The position numbers were made by a program, and so were the translations under genes. Below the pieces are notes generated by a model. The model saw only the letters and a list, made by a program, of their open reading frames with translations, was not told the DNA's origin and ran no database searches. A stretch of DNA of 43,378 nt from Rhodobiaceae bacterium (GTDB taxonomy: Bacteria; Pseudomonadota; Alphaproteobacteria; RS24). The DNA lies in assembly GCA_018660505.1 (NCBI GenBank), contig JABJKE010000042.1, positions 1 through 43,378 on the forward strand, given 5' to 3'. Below are positions 28,044 to 38,804 of the stretch, in pieces; position 1 is the stretch's first letter, and each line of letters begins with the position of its first letter.

Positions 28044-29069
28044 ATGACCCATACTGCTGCCAAAAGCTTTCTTCAATGGCGCCTCGCCAAACACCCCAGC
28101 GGCGTGCCGACGCCCGATTGTTTCGATTTGGTCGACACGCCAATGCCAGAGCTGGCCGAGGGCGAGGTGATGATTGCCACGCATTATTTTTCGCTCGACC
28201 CCGGCATGCGCGGACGCTTGAGCGGCGATAGCTATGCGGCGGGTTTGCAAATTGGCGATTTAATCGAAAGCGCTGGCATTGGCGAGATTGTCGCCTCGCG
28301 TTCCGAGCGCTACCAAGTTGGCGATAAAGTGATGGGCGGGCTCGGCTGGTGCGCGGGCAATGTGGTGTCGGACCGCGGCTTGCAAAAACTCGACCCCGCC
28401 CTGTTCGACGATAAAGTTTCCATGACCGCGACCATTGGGGTTTTGGGCGTGCCCGGGCTGACCGCATGGTTCGGCTTGAAAGATTTGGGCCAACCGAAAG
28501 CGGGCGAGGTTTTGCTCATCTCCTCTGCGGCAGGCCCGGTGGGCGCCACCACGGGCCAGATTGGCAAAGCTTTGGGGCTCACGGTTGTGGGGCTTGCGGG
28601 CGGTGCCGAGAAATGCGCCTATCTGAGCGAGCTGGGTTTCGATGCGGTGATTGACTATAAACAGGCCGAAAACCTGCCCGCCGCCATAAAGACCGCCTGC
28701 CCCGATGGCGTGGATATTTACTTTGATAATGTGGGCGCCGAGATGTTGGACGCGGCTATTTTAAACATGAAACCCAATGGGCGCATTGTCGTGTCGGGGC
28801 AAGTGTCGGAATATAACCGCGCGCAACCGCATGGCATTCGCAACACCACCGCCTTCATTACCCATCGCTTAAAAATGCAAGGGCTGGTGGTTTATGATTA
28901 CCGCAAACAATTTGGCGAAGCGCAAAGCGCTATGGCGCAAATGATCCGCGATGGGAGTTTGCGCTACACGGAGGACATTAGCCAAGGCATAGAAGATGCG
29001 CCCAAAGCCTATGAAGCGCTATTTGCCGGAGCCAATTTTGGCCGCCGCCTTATAAAAACAATCGCTTAA
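28044..29069 (+). CDS. NADP-dependent MDR oxidoreductase (alkenal/curcumin/15-oxoprostaglandin reductase type)
   Basis: This is a zinc-free medium-chain reductase (341 residues) of the leukotriene B4 dehydrogenase/CurA group, which reduces the C=C bond of alpha,beta-unsaturated carbonyls with NADPH. The signature features are YFSLDPGMRGRLSG near the N-terminus, SAAGPVGATTGQIGK (nucleotide-binding loop, about 168-182), DIYFDNVGAEMLDAA and NGRIVVSGQVSEYN. AAGGAAA overlaps the preceding gene's end. Pairing with the atypical crotonase suggests a shared enoyl or alkenal intermediate; that is inference. Confidence 0.9.
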   Translation: MTHTAAKSFLQWRLAKHPSGVPTPDCFDLVDTPMPELAEGEVMIATHYFSLDPGMRGRLSGDSYAAGLQIGDLIESAGIGEIVASRSERYQVGDKVMGGLGWCAGNVVSDRGLQKLDPALFDDKVSMTATIGVLGVPGLTAWFGLKDLGQPKAGEVLLISSAAGPVGATTGQIGKALGLTVVGLAGGAEKCAYLSELGFDAVIDYKQAENLPAAIKTACPDGVDIYFDNVGAEMLDAAILNMKPNGRIVVSGQVSEYNRAQPHGIRNTTAFITHRLKMQGLVVYDYRKQFGEAQSAMAQMIRDGSLRYTEDISQGIEDAPKAYEALFAGANFGRRLIKTIA

Positions 29070-29172
29070 ATCAATCTAAGTGCTTTATTTTTATCTCTAA
29101 AATCCGTATATCAGGCACTCGAACTTTAGCGACGAGGGGCGTAACGCCCACGAGGTAACAGAGGATATTTTC

Positions 29173-30507
29173 ATGGCTTGGACACCGCAAAGCTGGCGCG
29201 ACTTCCCGATTAAGCAAGTACCTGCCTATCAAGATGGCAAGGCTCTGGCCGATGTAGAGGCGCGTCTGGCCAGCTATCCGCCATTGGTTTTTGCGGGCGA
29301 AGCGCGCAATTTAAAAGCCCAATTGGCTGAGGTCTGCGAAGGCCGTGCTTTCTTGCTGCAAGGCGGCGATTGCGCCGAAAGCTTTGCCGAGCATCATGCC
29401 GATAATATCCGCGATATGTTCCGCGTGCTGCTGCAAATGTCGATTGTGCTGACCTATGGCGGCAAATTGCCGGTCATTAAAGTTGGGCGCATTGCGGGTC
29501 AATTTGCCAAGCCGCGTTCGGCCGACACAGAAACCATCGATGGCGTGGAACTGCCAAGCTATCGCGGCGATATTATCAACGGTATGGAATTTAACGAAGC
29601 GGCGCGCGTGCCAGACCCGGAACGCCAAATCGCTGCTTATCGCCAAGCCGCCTCGACGCTGAACTTGCTGCGCGCATTCGCCAAAGGCGGCTATGCCGAC
29701 CTCAATGAAGTGCATCGCTGGAACCAAGATTTCGTGGCCGACAGCCCGCAAGGCGAACGCTACGAAGAAATGGCGCAAAAAATCGACGAAGCCATGGCCT
29801 TTATGGCCGCCTGTGGTGTGTCGAGCGCCACCACGCCGCAAATGGGCATGGTCGATTTTTTCACCAGTCACGAAGCTTTGCTGCTGGGCTATGAGCAATC
29901 GCTCACCCGCCTCGATAGCACCAGCGGGGAGCATTATGACACCTCGGCGCATATGCTGTGGATTGGCGACCGCACGCGCCAACCCGATGGCGCGCATGTG
30001 GAGTTTTTATCTGGCGTACAAAATCCGCTGGGTCTGAAATGTGGCCCCTCTCTGGAGCCAGATGAGCTGATAACCCTGCTCGATAAATTAAACCCTGAAA
30101 ACGAAGCGGGCCGCATCACGCTCATCGCCCGCTTTGGCCATGACAATGTCGAGAAACATTTGCCAGCGCTTATCCGCAAAGTCGAAGCGGAAGGCCGCAA
30201 AGTGGTGTGGTCTTGCGACCCGATGCACGGCAATACCATCAAGGCCTCGAACGGTTATAAAACCCGTCCGGTTGACCTCATCCTCAACGAAGTGCAGCAG
30301 TTTATGGCGGTGCATAAAGCCGAAGGCACGCATCCGGGCGGCGTTCATTTTGAAATGACCGGCCAGAATGTGACCGAATGCTTGGGGGGCGCGCAAGCCA
30401 TCTCGGAAGAAGATTTATCGAGCCGCTATCACACGCATTGCGACCCACGTCTCAATGCCAGCCAAGCGCTGGAATTAGCTTTCTTGATTTCTGAAGGCAA
30501 TAGCTAA
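29173..30507 (+). CDS. 3-deoxy-7-phosphoheptulonate synthase, class II (plant type)
   Basis: DAHP synthase joins phosphoenolpyruvate and erythrose-4-phosphate, the first step to aromatic amino acids. The 444 residues match class II enzymes. WSWRDF-like opening is [13 protein letters not shown], followed by [11 protein letters not shown] (metal-binding Cys), [26 protein letters not shown] and [11 protein letters not shown] near the C-terminus. The 103-bp upstream gap has a small GGGC/GCCC hairpin (29137-29149) before the start, but no classical attenuator peptide was found. Its stop overlaps the convergent acyltransferase gene by 4 bp. Confidence 0.95.
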   Translation: MAWTPQSWRDFPIKQVPAYQDGKALADVEARLASYPPLVFAGEARNLKAQLAEVCEGRAFLLQGGDCAESFAEHHADNIRDMFRVLLQMSIVLTYGGKLPVIKVGRIAGQFAKPRSADTETIDGVELPSYRGDIINGMEFNEAARVPDPERQIAAYRQAASTLNLLRAFAKGGYADLNEVHRWNQDFVADSPQGERYEEMAQKIDEAMAFMAACGVSSATTPQMGMVDFFTSHEALLLGYEQSLTRLDSTSGEHYDTSAHMLWIGDRTRQPDGAHVEFLSGVQNPLGLKCGPSLEPDELITLLDKLNPENEAGRITLIARFGHDNVEKHLPALIRKVEAEGRKVVWSCDPMHGNTIKASNGYKTRPVDLILNEVQQFMAVHKAEGTHPGGVHFEMTGQNVTECLGGAQAISEEDLSSRYHTHCDPRLNASQALELAFLISEGNS

Positions 30508-31442
30508 GACTTTTTGCCCAGCAAGCCTTCGGCTTGTTTTTGCGATTGCTGCAAAGCCTGGGTGACCAGCGCGCAAGCGGCCATCATCTCCGGGCTTTCT
30601 GGCGCATCGCCGTCTTCTACATTGGCCGAATTGGCAGATTTTTTAGCCACATCGCGGGCGATATAAATCGGCTCTCCAAAGACCAGCGAGCGTTGGCCGA
30701 ACGGTAGCGGCAAGCGCGATTTATCCCATGTGCCCGGCACCGGCAGCTCTGGCGAATAGCTAATGCCCACGGGCACAATCGCGGCACCCGACATGGCGGC
30801 TAATTTCACCATGCCGGGGCCGGTTTCAAACACCGGGCCCGGCGGCACATCGGCCGTGGCCAATACCATTTCGCCATTTTTCAAATGTTTCAACATGCCA
30901 CGAAACGCTTGTGCGCCGCGTTTGCGCGGATTGGTTTTCTTGCCTGCCGCCTTGCCCGTGCCCGAGCCTTGTATCGACTGAAAGCCAAACGGGCGGATGA
31001 TATTGGCAATCACCGCGCCATCGCGCGAGCGCGAGGTCAGAGCCGTGATGGGGCTGTGGAACAGTCGCGCCATGGGGATGCCCTGAAAATTGCGCCCGTG
31101 CCATACCAAAACGATAATCGGCTGACGCGCAATTTGCAGTTGCACAAATGGGCCATCGCCCGCCACCAGCAGGCTGGTGGTCGCCTCACACAGACGAATA
31201 TAGCGATGCACCAACCAACCGACCAGACGCAAGGGCCAGGCCACATCCTCGGCATGGAAACTATGACCGATGGCTGGCGCTTGGTCTTTGCGCACCAAGC
31301 GGCCGCGCTCCCAATCGATTTTAGGCAGCTCGACATTGCGCGGATCGATGCGGGAAAAATCGACTTCCCCCATTTTATCCGCCACTTTGCGGGCCGCTTT
31401 ATTGGCCGCTTGACGAGCTCTCTCAGTTTGTTTGCGCACCAA
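30504..31442 (-). CDS. DUF374/LPLAT-family lysophospholipid acyltransferase-like protein
   Basis: The 312-residue protein belongs to the DUF374 branch of lysophospholipid acyltransferases, membrane-associated and related to LpxL/PlsC. Visible features are [13 protein letters not shown], which supplies the His of an HxxxxD/N-type site; the region [18 protein letters not shown]; and [21 protein letters not shown] with the family's conserved Gly/Pro loop. The usual strong N-terminal TM is weak. The start is TTG 31442 (or GTG 31439) right after the gor stop, with GAGG in the end of gor. The substrate is unknown; lipid A or phospholipid remodelling are options. Confidence 0.8.
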   Translation of the reverse strand: MVRKQTERARQAANKAARKVADKMGEVDFSRIDPRNVELPKIDWERGRLVRKDQAPAIGHSFHAEDVAWPLRLVGWLVHRYIRLCEATTSLLVAGDGPFVQLQIARQPIIVLVWHGRNFQGIPMARLFHSPITALTSRSRDGAVIANIIRPFGFQSIQGSGTGKAAGKKTNPRKRGAQAFRGMLKHLKNGEMVLATADVPPGPVFETGPGMVKLAAMSGAAIVPVGISYSPELPVPGTWDKSRLPLPFGQRSLVFGEPIYIARDVAKKSANSANVEDGDAPESPEMMAACALVTQALQQSQKQAEGLLGKKS

Positions 31443-32795
31443 TTATTCGCCTCGTGGTTGTTTGAAGGTGACCATTTCTTCGGCCGCCGTGGGATGAACC
31501 GCAACGGTAGCATCAAATTGCGCCTTGGTGGCCCCCATGGTGACGCCAATGCCAAAAGCTTGAATCATCTCGCCGCTATCGGGCCCCACAATATGCAGGC
31601 CCAACACTTTATCGCTCGCCTTATCGACGATGAGCTTCATCAGGGTTTTTTCGTCACTGCCCGAAAGCGTATGTTTCATCGGCCGAAAACTGGAGCCATA
31701 GACATGAAAATCATGCCCGGCGGCGCTGGCTTCTTCTTCGCTCATGCCCACCGTGCCGATGGGAGGCTGCGAAAACACAGCCGTCGGGATGATGGAATGG
31801 TCCACCTCTTGTGGGTTGTCGTTGAACACGGTCTCGGCAAAAGCGGCGCCTTCGCGAATGGCCACCGGCGTTAATTGAGCCCGCTCGGTGACATCGCCCA
31901 CCGCATAAATGCTATCGACATTGGTTTTCGAACGCGCATCGACCAGAATTTCTTGCTTTTTACCCGTGGCGACGCCGGCTGCTTCTAGCCCTAAATCTTG
32001 CGTCAAGGGCACCCGCCCCGTGGCATACATCACCAACCCCGTGGTCTGTTGGCTGCCGTCTTGGAAGGTAACTTCATAGCCATCGCCTTTGGGCATTATC
32101 GCGGTGATGTCGCTGTTGGTTTTAATCTGCACGCCTTTTTTGGCCATTTCCTCGGCTAGGTGATGGCGCACTTCATTATCGAAGCCGCGCAAAATCGTCT
32201 CGCCGCGATAGACAAGGCTGGTGTTGACCCCAAGCCCGTTGAAAATACCCGCAAATTCCACCGCAATATAGCCGCCGCCGACGACGATAATATCCTGCGG
32301 CAGGGTTTCGATATGAAACGCTTCATTGGAGCTAATCGCGTGTTCAATGCCGTCGATTGGCGGCAGAAAAGGCGTGGCGCCCACGGCGATGAGAATATAT
32401 TTGGCGGTAATCTCTTGGCCATTGAGTAACACCGTATGCGCGTCTTTCAGCGTCGCGCGACCGGTGATTATTTCCACGCCGCTGGCCTCTAGATTGCGAA
32501 TGTAAATCGCGTTCAATCGGTCAATCTCGGCGTCTTTGTTTTTAATCAAGGTCGACCAATCGAAATGGCGCTCGCCGACGTGCCAGCCAAAGCCTGCCGC
32601 TTCTTCGAAATCTTCAGCATAATGGCTGGCATAGACGAATAGTTTTTTCGGCACGCAGCCACGAATGACGCACGTGCCGCCCACGCGATATTCTTCCGCC
32701 ACGGCCACTTTCGCGCCATAGCTTGCGCTCATACGGGCCGCGCGCACGCCGCCACTGCCCGCCCCAATTACAAACAGGTCGTAATCATATGTCAT
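31443..32795 (-). CDS. gor: Glutathione-disulfide reductase
   Basis: This FAD/NADPH enzyme keeps glutathione reduced. The 450-residue protein has the FAD motif [11 protein letters not shown], the redox-active disulfide [13 protein letters not shown] (about 39-51), the NADPH motif [13 protein letters not shown], and the C-terminal His-Glu motif [13 protein letters not shown]. It is typical in length. Its ATG overlaps the rpiA stop in ATGA. Being next to ribose-5-phosphate isomerase ties it to pentose-phosphate NADPH supply, though the coupling may be incidental. Confidence 0.95.
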   Translation of the reverse strand: MTYDYDLFVIGAGSGGVRAARMSASYGAKVAVAEEYRVGGTCVIRGCVPKKLFVYASHYAEDFEEAAGFGWHVGERHFDWSTLIKNKDAEIDRLNAIYIRNLEASGVEIITGRATLKDAHTVLLNGQEITAKYILIAVGATPFLPPIDGIEHAISSNEAFHIETLPQDIIVVGGGYIAVEFAGIFNGLGVNTSLVYRGETILRGFDNEVRHHLAEEMAKKGVQIKTNSDITAIMPKGDGYEVTFQDGSQQTTGLVMYATGRVPLTQDLGLEAAGVATGKKQEILVDARSKTNVDSIYAVGDVTERAQLTPVAIREGAAFAETVFNDNPQEVDHSIIPTAVFSQPPIGTVGMSEEEASAAGHDFHVYGSSFRPMKHTLSGSDEKTLMKLIVDKASDKVLGLHIVGPDSGEMIQAFGIGVTMGATKAQFDATVAVHPTAAEEMVTFKQPRGE

Positions 32796-33523
32796 AGAGT
32801 TCCCATTTCCTGCAATCCATCTTCGCCTGCCAAAACGGCTGCTGTGGCATAGCCTAGAAACAGACCATGTTCAACAACGCCCGGCACATTTAACAAAGCC
32901 TGCGCCAGCGCTTCCGGGTCGTTTATCGTGCCCAGCGCAATGTCATAAATATAGTGCCCGCCGTCGGTAAGAAAAGGGCTGTCGCCATCGCCCATACGCA
33001 GGGCCATCGGGCCAGCATTTCTTGTCGTCGCCAGCGCCGCGTCCATGGCGGCCGCCGTGGCCCCATGCGAGAAAGCATTAACCTCGACGGGCAAATCAAA
33101 CGCCCCCAAAGTGGCAACCAGCTTGGTGTCATCGGCAATAACAATCATTTTATCGGAAGCAGCCGCGACAATTTTTTCGCGCAATAAAGCCCCGCCGCCG
33201 CCTTTAATCAGGCGCAAATCCGCGTCCAACTCATCGGCCCCATCGACGGTTAAATCGAGCCGCTGCAAGGCATCTAACGAGGCTAAAGGAATGCCTAGAC
33301 CCTCGGCTTGGGCCCGCGTCGCTTCGGAGGTTGGCACGCAGACGACGGCGAGCCCCTCGGCCACTTGCGCGCCCAGACCATCGACGAAATAGCGCGCCGT
33401 CGAGCCCGTGCCCAAGCCTAATTTCATGCCGTCGCGCACTTCTTCCAAGGCGCGCAAAGCGGCTTTTTGTTTCATTTTTTCAACCGCTGTATCGGGTTGT
33501 AAAATCCGTGTCTTCCAACTCAT
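32792..33523 (-). CDS. rpiA: Ribose-5-phosphate isomerase A
   Basis: RpiA interconverts ribose-5-phosphate and ribulose-5-phosphate. ATG 33523 is chosen because it overlaps the preceding stop in ATGA; this gives 243 residues, with a short extension before the usual [13 protein letters not shown]. Family motifs are [40 protein letters not shown] (catalytic Asp and Glu region) and ADDTKLV. It is coupled to the TerB/J-domain gene upstream and gor downstream. Confidence 0.94.
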   Translation of the reverse strand: MSWKTRILQPDTAVEKMKQKAALRALEEVRDGMKLGLGTGSTARYFVDGLGAQVAEGLAVVCVPTSEATRAQAEGLGIPLASLDALQRLDLTVDGADELDADLRLIKGGGGALLREKIVAAASDKMIVIADDTKLVATLGAFDLPVEVNAFSHGATAAAMDAALATTRNAGPMALRMGDGDSPFLTDGGHYIYDIALGTINDPEALAQALLNVPGVVEHGLFLGYATAAVLAGEDGLQEMGTL

Positions 33524-34218
33524 AAGTCGCGTTCCTTTTGTATTAAAGCCCAAGCTTCATTGATCGCCGCCATACGCGCGGTGGCAATATGCATCATTTC
33601 TACGGGCATGCCCCGCGCTTGCAATTGGTCGGGGTGATTATCGCGCACCGCCGCCAGCCAAGCTTTGCGCACCGCCTCGTCTTCCGCATGGCGGTTGACG
33701 CCCAGCACCGTATAGGGGTCGACAATCGAGCCATCGTGATGGGCTTGCAGGCGTTTGAAATCGCTGGTTCCAATGGCGAAAATATCGGCCACGATTTCGA
33801 GAAATTGCTGCTCGGCCGGATGCAAAACGCCATCCGCATAAGCGATATAAAACAACACATCCAGCACATCTTCCAGCACTTGCGGGCTATCGGCATAAAT
33901 TTGCGCCACTTGTTTGGCGTAACTATCAAAGCCCGCCACGTCTTCTTGTGCCAGACGAAACACCCGCTCCATATTGCGTTGTTCGCTCTCTGGCACGCGC
34001 ATCATATCTTGCACCGCCTGCACTTCAATGGGCGAGACATCGCCATCGGCACGGGTCATTTTGGCGGCCAGAGAAATCATCGCAATGGTAAACACAACTT
34101 GCCTATCGCCCAAGCGGTCGAGCGCAAAATGGCCGGCCAGCGCCCCCACGAGCGCCCCTGGCACACCGCCCAAAGCATAGCCTGTCGCTATGCCTGCAAT
34201 TTTTCCCCATACCGACAT
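33520..34218 (-). CDS. DjlA-like TerB/J-domain co-chaperone
   Basis: The 232-residue protein has a Gly-rich hydrophobic N-terminus (about 5-30) that may be a membrane anchor. A TerB-type helical domain follows (about 45-145, with [13 protein letters not shown] and [16 protein letters not shown], both D-G-acidic repeats). A C-terminal J domain has the invariant HPD in RDNHPDQL. This matches DjlA, a DnaK-stimulating co-chaperone, in domain order. Its start lies 23 bp after metH; no clear ribosome site is seen, so coupling or leader context may matter. The client is unknown. Confidence 0.86.
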   Translation of the reverse strand: MSVWGKIAGIATGYALGGVPGALVGALAGHFALDRLGDRQVVFTIAMISLAAKMTRADGDVSPIEVQAVQDMMRVPESEQRNMERVFRLAQEDVAGFDSYAKQVAQIYADSPQVLEDVLDVLFYIAYADGVLHPAEQQFLEIVADIFAIGTSDFKRLQAHHDGSIVDPYTVLGVNRHAEDEAVRKAWLAAVRDNHPDQLQARGMPVEMMHIATARMAAINEAWALIQKERDL

Positions 34219-34241
34219 GAGGCTACTCTAGGGAAGATTCA

Positions 34242-37200
34242 TTATGGCGTGTAGGACAAAATCGGCGACAACCATTTTTCACACAGCGCCACCTCCATGC
34301 CCTTGCGTTTGGCGTAATCCGCCACTTGGTCGCGGTCGATTTTACCGACGCCAAAATATTGGCTTTCCGGATGGCCGAAATAAAGCCCAGACACGGCAGC
34401 GCCGGGCCACATGGCATAGCTTTCGGTCAAGGAAATGCCAGCGTGTTTCTCGGCTTCGAGCAGCTCAAACAAAGTGCCTTTTTCCGTATGGTCGGGCTGC
34501 GCTGGATAGCCCGGCGCGGGCCGAATGCCTTGATAGTGCTCTTCAATAAGGCCGACATTATCGAGCGCTTCATCGCTCGCATAGCCCCAAAACTGCGTCC
34601 GCACGCGTTGGTGCAGGCGCTCGGCAAAGGCTTCGGCCAATCTATCGGCCAAGGCTTTCGACATAATCGAGCTATAGTCATCGCCCGCCGCTTCAAAGCG
34701 TTTGGCCACTTCGTCTTCGCCATGGCCTGTGGTGACGGCAAAACCGCCAATATAATCGGCGCCCTCGGCAATGAAATCGGATAGCGCAAAATTGGCGCGT
34801 TTTTTATCGCCCTCGCCCTTGCGCAGCATTTGCTGGCGCAAACTATGCAGGCGCGTGCGCTCTTGGGTGCGGCTTTCGTCTTCGAAAATCACAATATCAT
34901 CGCCATCGCGCGCAGCTGGCCAAAAGCCAATGACCGCTTTGGCGGTAATCCATTTCTCGCTAATCATTTGGTCGAGCATCTGTTGCGCGTCTTGGAACAA
35001 AGAGGTGGCCGCCTCGCCGACCACTGTATCGGTCAAAATGGCTGGATAGCGGCCATGCAAATCCCAGCTTTGGAAAAACGGCGTCCAATCGATATAGTCG
35101 CGCAATTCCGCCAAATCATAATCGTCAAACACTTTCAGGCCAGTAAACTGCGGCTTGACCGGCTGATAGCCTTGCGCGGGCGTAAAGGCATTGGCGCGGG
35201 CATCGGCAAGGGGGCGGCGTTTCTCTTGCCTGCGGCCGCGCGCATGCGCTTGCGCCATCGCCTCATAATCGGCGCGAACTTCTGCCTGATAATCGGCCTT
35301 TTTATCGTCTGACAAAAGGCTGCTGGCCACGCCCACGGCACGGCTGGCATCGGTGACATAGACGGTCTGACCCTTGATGTAATTCGGGTTAATTTTAACC
35401 GCCGTATGCACTTTCGACGTCGTCGCCCCGCCGATAAGCAGTGGAATATCGAGGCCTTGGCGTTCCATTTCGGCCGCTACATGGCACATTTCATCCAAGC
35501 TCGGCGTTATCAATCCGCTCAAGCCGATGATATCGACATTCTCTTCGATGGCCTTGGTGATAATATCATTGGCTGGCACCATGACGCCCATATCAATGAC
35601 TTCGAAATTATTGCACTGCAACACCACACCGACGATATTTTTGCCAATGTCATGCACATCGCCTTTCACCGTCGCCATCAGCACTTTGCCCTTGGAGCTG
35701 GAGGTGGCGCCCGAGGCGATTTTTTCGGCTTCCATAAAGGGCTCTAAATGCGCCACGGCGCGTTTCATCACCCGTGCCGATTTCACCACTTGCGGCAGAA
35801 ACATTTTGCCAGCGCCAAATAAATCGCCGACTTTATTCATCCCATCCATCAGCGGGCCTTCGATGACATGTAGCGGCCGCTCCACTTGCAGGCGCGCTTC
35901 TTCCGTGTCTTCCTCGATGAAATCTGCCAGCCCATTGACCAAAGCATGCATCAACCGATCGCGCACGGGGCCGTCGCGCCATTTCAAATCAACGACTTGT
36001 TGCGCGCCCTTTTGGCCGCGATAGGTCTCGGCCACCGCGAGCAAATTATCCGTGCCATCGTCATGCCGATTGAGCAACACATCTTCGACCGCCAGCTTTA
36101 GCTTCGGCTCAATGTCTTCATAAATCGCCAATTGCCCGGCGTTGACGATGCCCATATCCATGCCTTTGCCGATGGCATGATATAAAAACGCCGAATGCAT
36201 GGCCTCGCGCACGGGCTCATTGCCCCGAAACGAGAAGGAAATATTGGAAACGCCGCCAGACACATGCGCATGTGGCAGTTCGGCCCGAATACGCCCCGTC
36301 GCTTCAATGAAATCCATGGCGTAATTATTATGTTCCTCAATGCCCGTCGCCACGGCAAATACATTGGGGTCGAAGATAATATCTTCCGGCGCAAAGCCGA
36401 TTTTATCGACCAGCAAATCATAGGAGCGTTTGCAAATCTCAAACTTACGCTCAGCCGTATCGGCTTGGCCGTCTTCATCAAAAGCCATCACGATAACCGC
36501 CGCGCCATAGCGTTGGCACAGGCGCGCTTGCTCAAAAAACGGCGCTTCGCCCTCTTTCAAGGAGATGGAGTTTACCACCGCTTTGCCTTGCACGCATTTT
36601 AGCCCAGCCTCGATAATCGACCATTTCGAGCTGTCAATCATCACCGGCACTTTGGCGATATCGGGCTCGGTGGCGGCGAGATTGAGGAAACGCACCATGG
36701 CGCGCTGGCTGTCCAACATGCCTTCATCCATGTTCACATCGATAATTTGCGCGCCGTTCTCGACTTGCTGACGGGCAATCTCAAGGGCGGTATCATAATC
36801 GCCTTCGGTGATGAGACGGCGAAACTTGGCCGAGCCCGTCACATTGGTGCGCTCGCCGATGTTCACGAAAGGAATTTCTTCGCTTAGGGTAAACGGCTCC
36901 AGCCCCGACAGACGCATGCGGCGCGGCACTTGCGGCAGAACCCGTGGCACATTATCGGCCGCCGCCGCCGCAATGGCCGCGATATGTTCGGGCGTCGTGC
37001 CGCAGCAGCCGCCCAGAATATTAACCAGACCGGAGCTGGCAAATTCGCCCACAATGCTGGCCATTTCTTCGGCCAGCTGATCATATTCGCCAAATTCATT
37101 GGGCAGGCCCGCATTGGGATAAATACACACATTGGTATCCGCGATACGCGCGATTTCCGCCACATAGGGACGCATTTCATCGGCCCCCAAAGCGCAATTG

Positions 37201-37946
37201 AGCCCCACGGCAAACGGTTTAATATGGCGCAAACTATTCCAAAAGGCTTCCGTGGTTTGCCCCGACAAAGTGCGGCCCGAGCGGTCGGTGATGGTGCCCG
37301 AAATCATAATCGGCAAGCTTAGGCCCAATTGCTCGAACATATCTTGCACGCCATGCACCGCCGCTTTGGCGTTTAGCGTGTCAAAAATCGTCTCGACCAG
37401 AATGATATCCGCCCCGCCTTCCACCAGCGCTTTGGTGGCATCACCATAGGCTTCGCGCAATTCATCGTAAGTTACATTGCGATAGCCCGGGTCGTTGACC
37501 TCTGGCGAAATGGACGCCGTGCGATTGGTCGGCCCCAATGCGCCCGCCACATAGCGCGGCCGCGTCGGGTCTTGCGCTTCCATGGCATCGCACGCTTGGC
37601 GAGCCAATTTGGCGCCCTCCAGGTTCAGCTCATAGGCCAGATTTTCCATATCGTAATCGGCCTGCGCAATGGTGGTCGAGGAGAATGTATTGGTCTCCAC
37701 AATATCGCTGCCCGCCTCTAGATAGGCTCTATGGATATCGCGAATAATATCCGGCTGGCTTAGCGACAAGAGGTCATTATTGCCCATCACATCGGTATGA
37801 TAATCGGCAAAACGCGCGCCCCGATAGGCCGCTTCGTCCAATTTGTGACGTTGAATCATCGTGCCCATCGCGCCATCCAACATCAGGATACGGTTTTGGG
37901 TGAGCGTGGTCAGCGCTTCCACTCGGCTTTCGCGGGTCCAACTCAT
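34242..37946 (-). CDS. metH: Cobalamin-dependent methionine synthase
   Basis: MetH transfers methyl from methyltetrahydrofolate to homocysteine via B12. The 1234-residue protein is full-length with all modules. The homocysteine domain has zinc Cys in [10 protein letters not shown] and [10 protein letters not shown]. The pterin domain starts near [16 protein letters not shown]. The helical cap and B12 domain carry the axial His in [11 protein letters not shown]. The C-terminal AdoMet reactivation domain carries [12 protein letters not shown]. Many alphaproteobacteria split off the first or last module; this one does not. It lies 3 bp after metF. Confidence 0.97.
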   Translation of the reverse strand: MSWTRESRVEALTTLTQNRILMLDGAMGTMIQRHKLDEAAYRGARFADYHTDVMGNNDLLSLSQPDIIRDIHRAYLEAGSDIVETNTFSSTTIAQADYDMENLAYELNLEGAKLARQACDAMEAQDPTRPRYVAGALGPTNRTASISPEVNDPGYRNVTYDELREAYGDATKALVEGGADIILVETIFDTLNAKAAVHGVQDMFEQLGLSLPIMISGTITDRSGRTLSGQTTEAFWNSLRHIKPFAVGLNCALGADEMRPYVAEIARIADTNVCIYPNAGLPNEFGEYDQLAEEMASIVGEFASSGLVNILGGCCGTTPEHIAAIAAAAADNVPRVLPQVPRRMRLSGLEPFTLSEEIPFVNIGERTNVTGSAKFRRLITEGDYDTALEIARQQVENGAQIIDVNMDEGMLDSQRAMVRFLNLAATEPDIAKVPVMIDSSKWSIIEAGLKCVQGKAVVNSISLKEGEAPFFEQARLCQRYGAAVIVMAFDEDGQADTAERKFEICKRSYDLLVDKIGFAPEDIIFDPNVFAVATGIEEHNNYAMDFIEATGRIRAELPHAHVSGGVSNISFSFRGNEPVREAMHSAFLYHAIGKGMDMGIVNAGQLAIYEDIEPKLKLAVEDVLLNRHDDGTDNLLAVAETYRGQKGAQQVVDLKWRDGPVRDRLMHALVNGLADFIEEDTEEARLQVERPLHVIEGPLMDGMNKVGDLFGAGKMFLPQVVKSARVMKRAVAHLEPFMEAEKIASGATSSSKGKVLMATVKGDVHDIGKNIVGVVLQCNNFEVIDMGVMVPANDIITKAIEENVDIIGLSGLITPSLDEMCHVAAEMERQGLDIPLLIGGATTSKVHTAVKINPNYIKGQTVYVTDASRAVGVASSLLSDDKKADYQAEVRADYEAMAQAHARGRRQEKRRPLADARANAFTPAQGYQPVKPQFTGLKVFDDYDLAELRDYIDWTPFFQSWDLHGRYPAILTDTVVGEAATSLFQDAQQMLDQMISEKWITAKAVIGFWPAARDGDDIVIFEDESRTQERTRLHSLRQQMLRKGEGDKKRANFALSDFIAEGADYIGGFAVTTGHGEDEVAKRFEAAGDDYSSIMSKALADRLAEAFAERLHQRVRTQFWGYASDEALDNVGLIEEHYQGIRPAPGYPAQPDHTEKGTLFELLEAEKHAGISLTESYAMWPGAAVSGLYFGHPESQYFGVGKIDRDQVADYAKRKGMEVALCEKWLSPILSYTP

Positions 37947-37949
37947 GGC

Positions 37950-38804
37950 TTAACTTTCTTCTTCTAGGGGGGTGCCCAATTGCAAAATTCGACACACGGC
38001 GAATGTCAAATCGGCTTGGTTGAGCGTGTAAAAATGCAAATAGTCGAAACCTTCTTCCAGCAGTTTACGACATTGGTCAACTGCGACAGAAGCCCCGATA
38101 TGTTTGCGCGTATCTGGGTCTTCGTCCAACCCGGCATAAAGCGCCATCAGCGCCTCTGGCATATGCGCGCCGCAAGCCGCAGCCATGCGTTGGGCGCCAG
38201 CAAAATTCGTGGTCGGCATAATGCCCGGGATAACCGGAATGGTGATATTGGCCGCCGCCAGCGCATCGCGAAACCGCAAATGCGCCTGAGTATCAAAAAC
38301 AAATTGCGTGATGGCGCGCGTGGCGCCCGCATCTATTTTGGCTTTCAGCAAATCAATATCGTCGCTTAATGATCCCGATTCCGGGTGTTTTTCCGGGTAA
38401 GCGCTCACCGTAATTTCAAAGCCGCCGCGTTTGGCCAGAGCTTCAATAAGCTCTACCGAGCCGCTATAGCCATCGGCATGGGGCGAGAAGGCGCCCATGT
38501 CTGGCATATCGCCGCGCAGCGCCACAATGTGCTTCACGCCTGCCGCCGCATAATCATCGACCACGCTGTCGACCTCGGCTTTGCTGGCCGCCACACAGGT
38601 TAAATGCGCCGCCGGATTTAAATTTGTCTCATCGATAATGCGTTTGACGCAGGCATGTGTGCGGTCGCGCGTCGAGCCGCCAGCGCCATAGGTGACCGAC
38701 ACGAAATCGGGCCCCAGCGGCGCCAGACGCGAGATATTGTGCCACAGTTTCTCGGCGGCCACCTCGGTCTTGGGCGGGAAAAATTCAAAACTAATCGCGG
38801 TCAT
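37950..38804 (-). CDS. metF: Methylenetetrahydrofolate reductase
   Basis: MetF reduces 5,10-methylene-THF to 5-methyl-THF, the methyl donor for MetH. The 284-residue FAD barrel enzyme has SFEFFPPKTE at the N-terminus (catalytic Glu), FVSVTYGAGGSTRDRT, VALRGDMPD and the central QFVFDTQAHLRFRDA. The ATG overlaps the stop of the ArsR-methyltransferase gene in ATGA. Gene order regulator-metF-metH strongly suggests methionine-cycle control of the run. Confidence 0.95.
   Translation of the reverse strand: MTAISFEFFPPKTEVAAEKLWHNISRLAPLGPDFVSVTYGAGGSTRDRTHACVKRIIDETNLNPAAHLTCVAASKAEVDSVVDDYAAAGVKHIVALRGDMPDMGAFSPHADGYSGSVELIEALAKRGGFEITVSAYPEKHPESGSLSDDIDLLKAKIDAGATRAITQFVFDTQAHLRFRDALAAANITIPVIPGIMPTTNFAGAQRMAAACGAHMPEALMALYAGLDEDPDTRKHIGASVAVDQCRKLLEEGFDYLHFYTLNQADLTFAVCRILQLGTPLEEES

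Noticed and set aside
29070-29172. Attenuator or leader peptide before DAHP synthase
   Set aside because: Only a small GGGC/GCCC hairpin is present; no run of Trp, Phe or Tyr codons and no U-run terminator were found.
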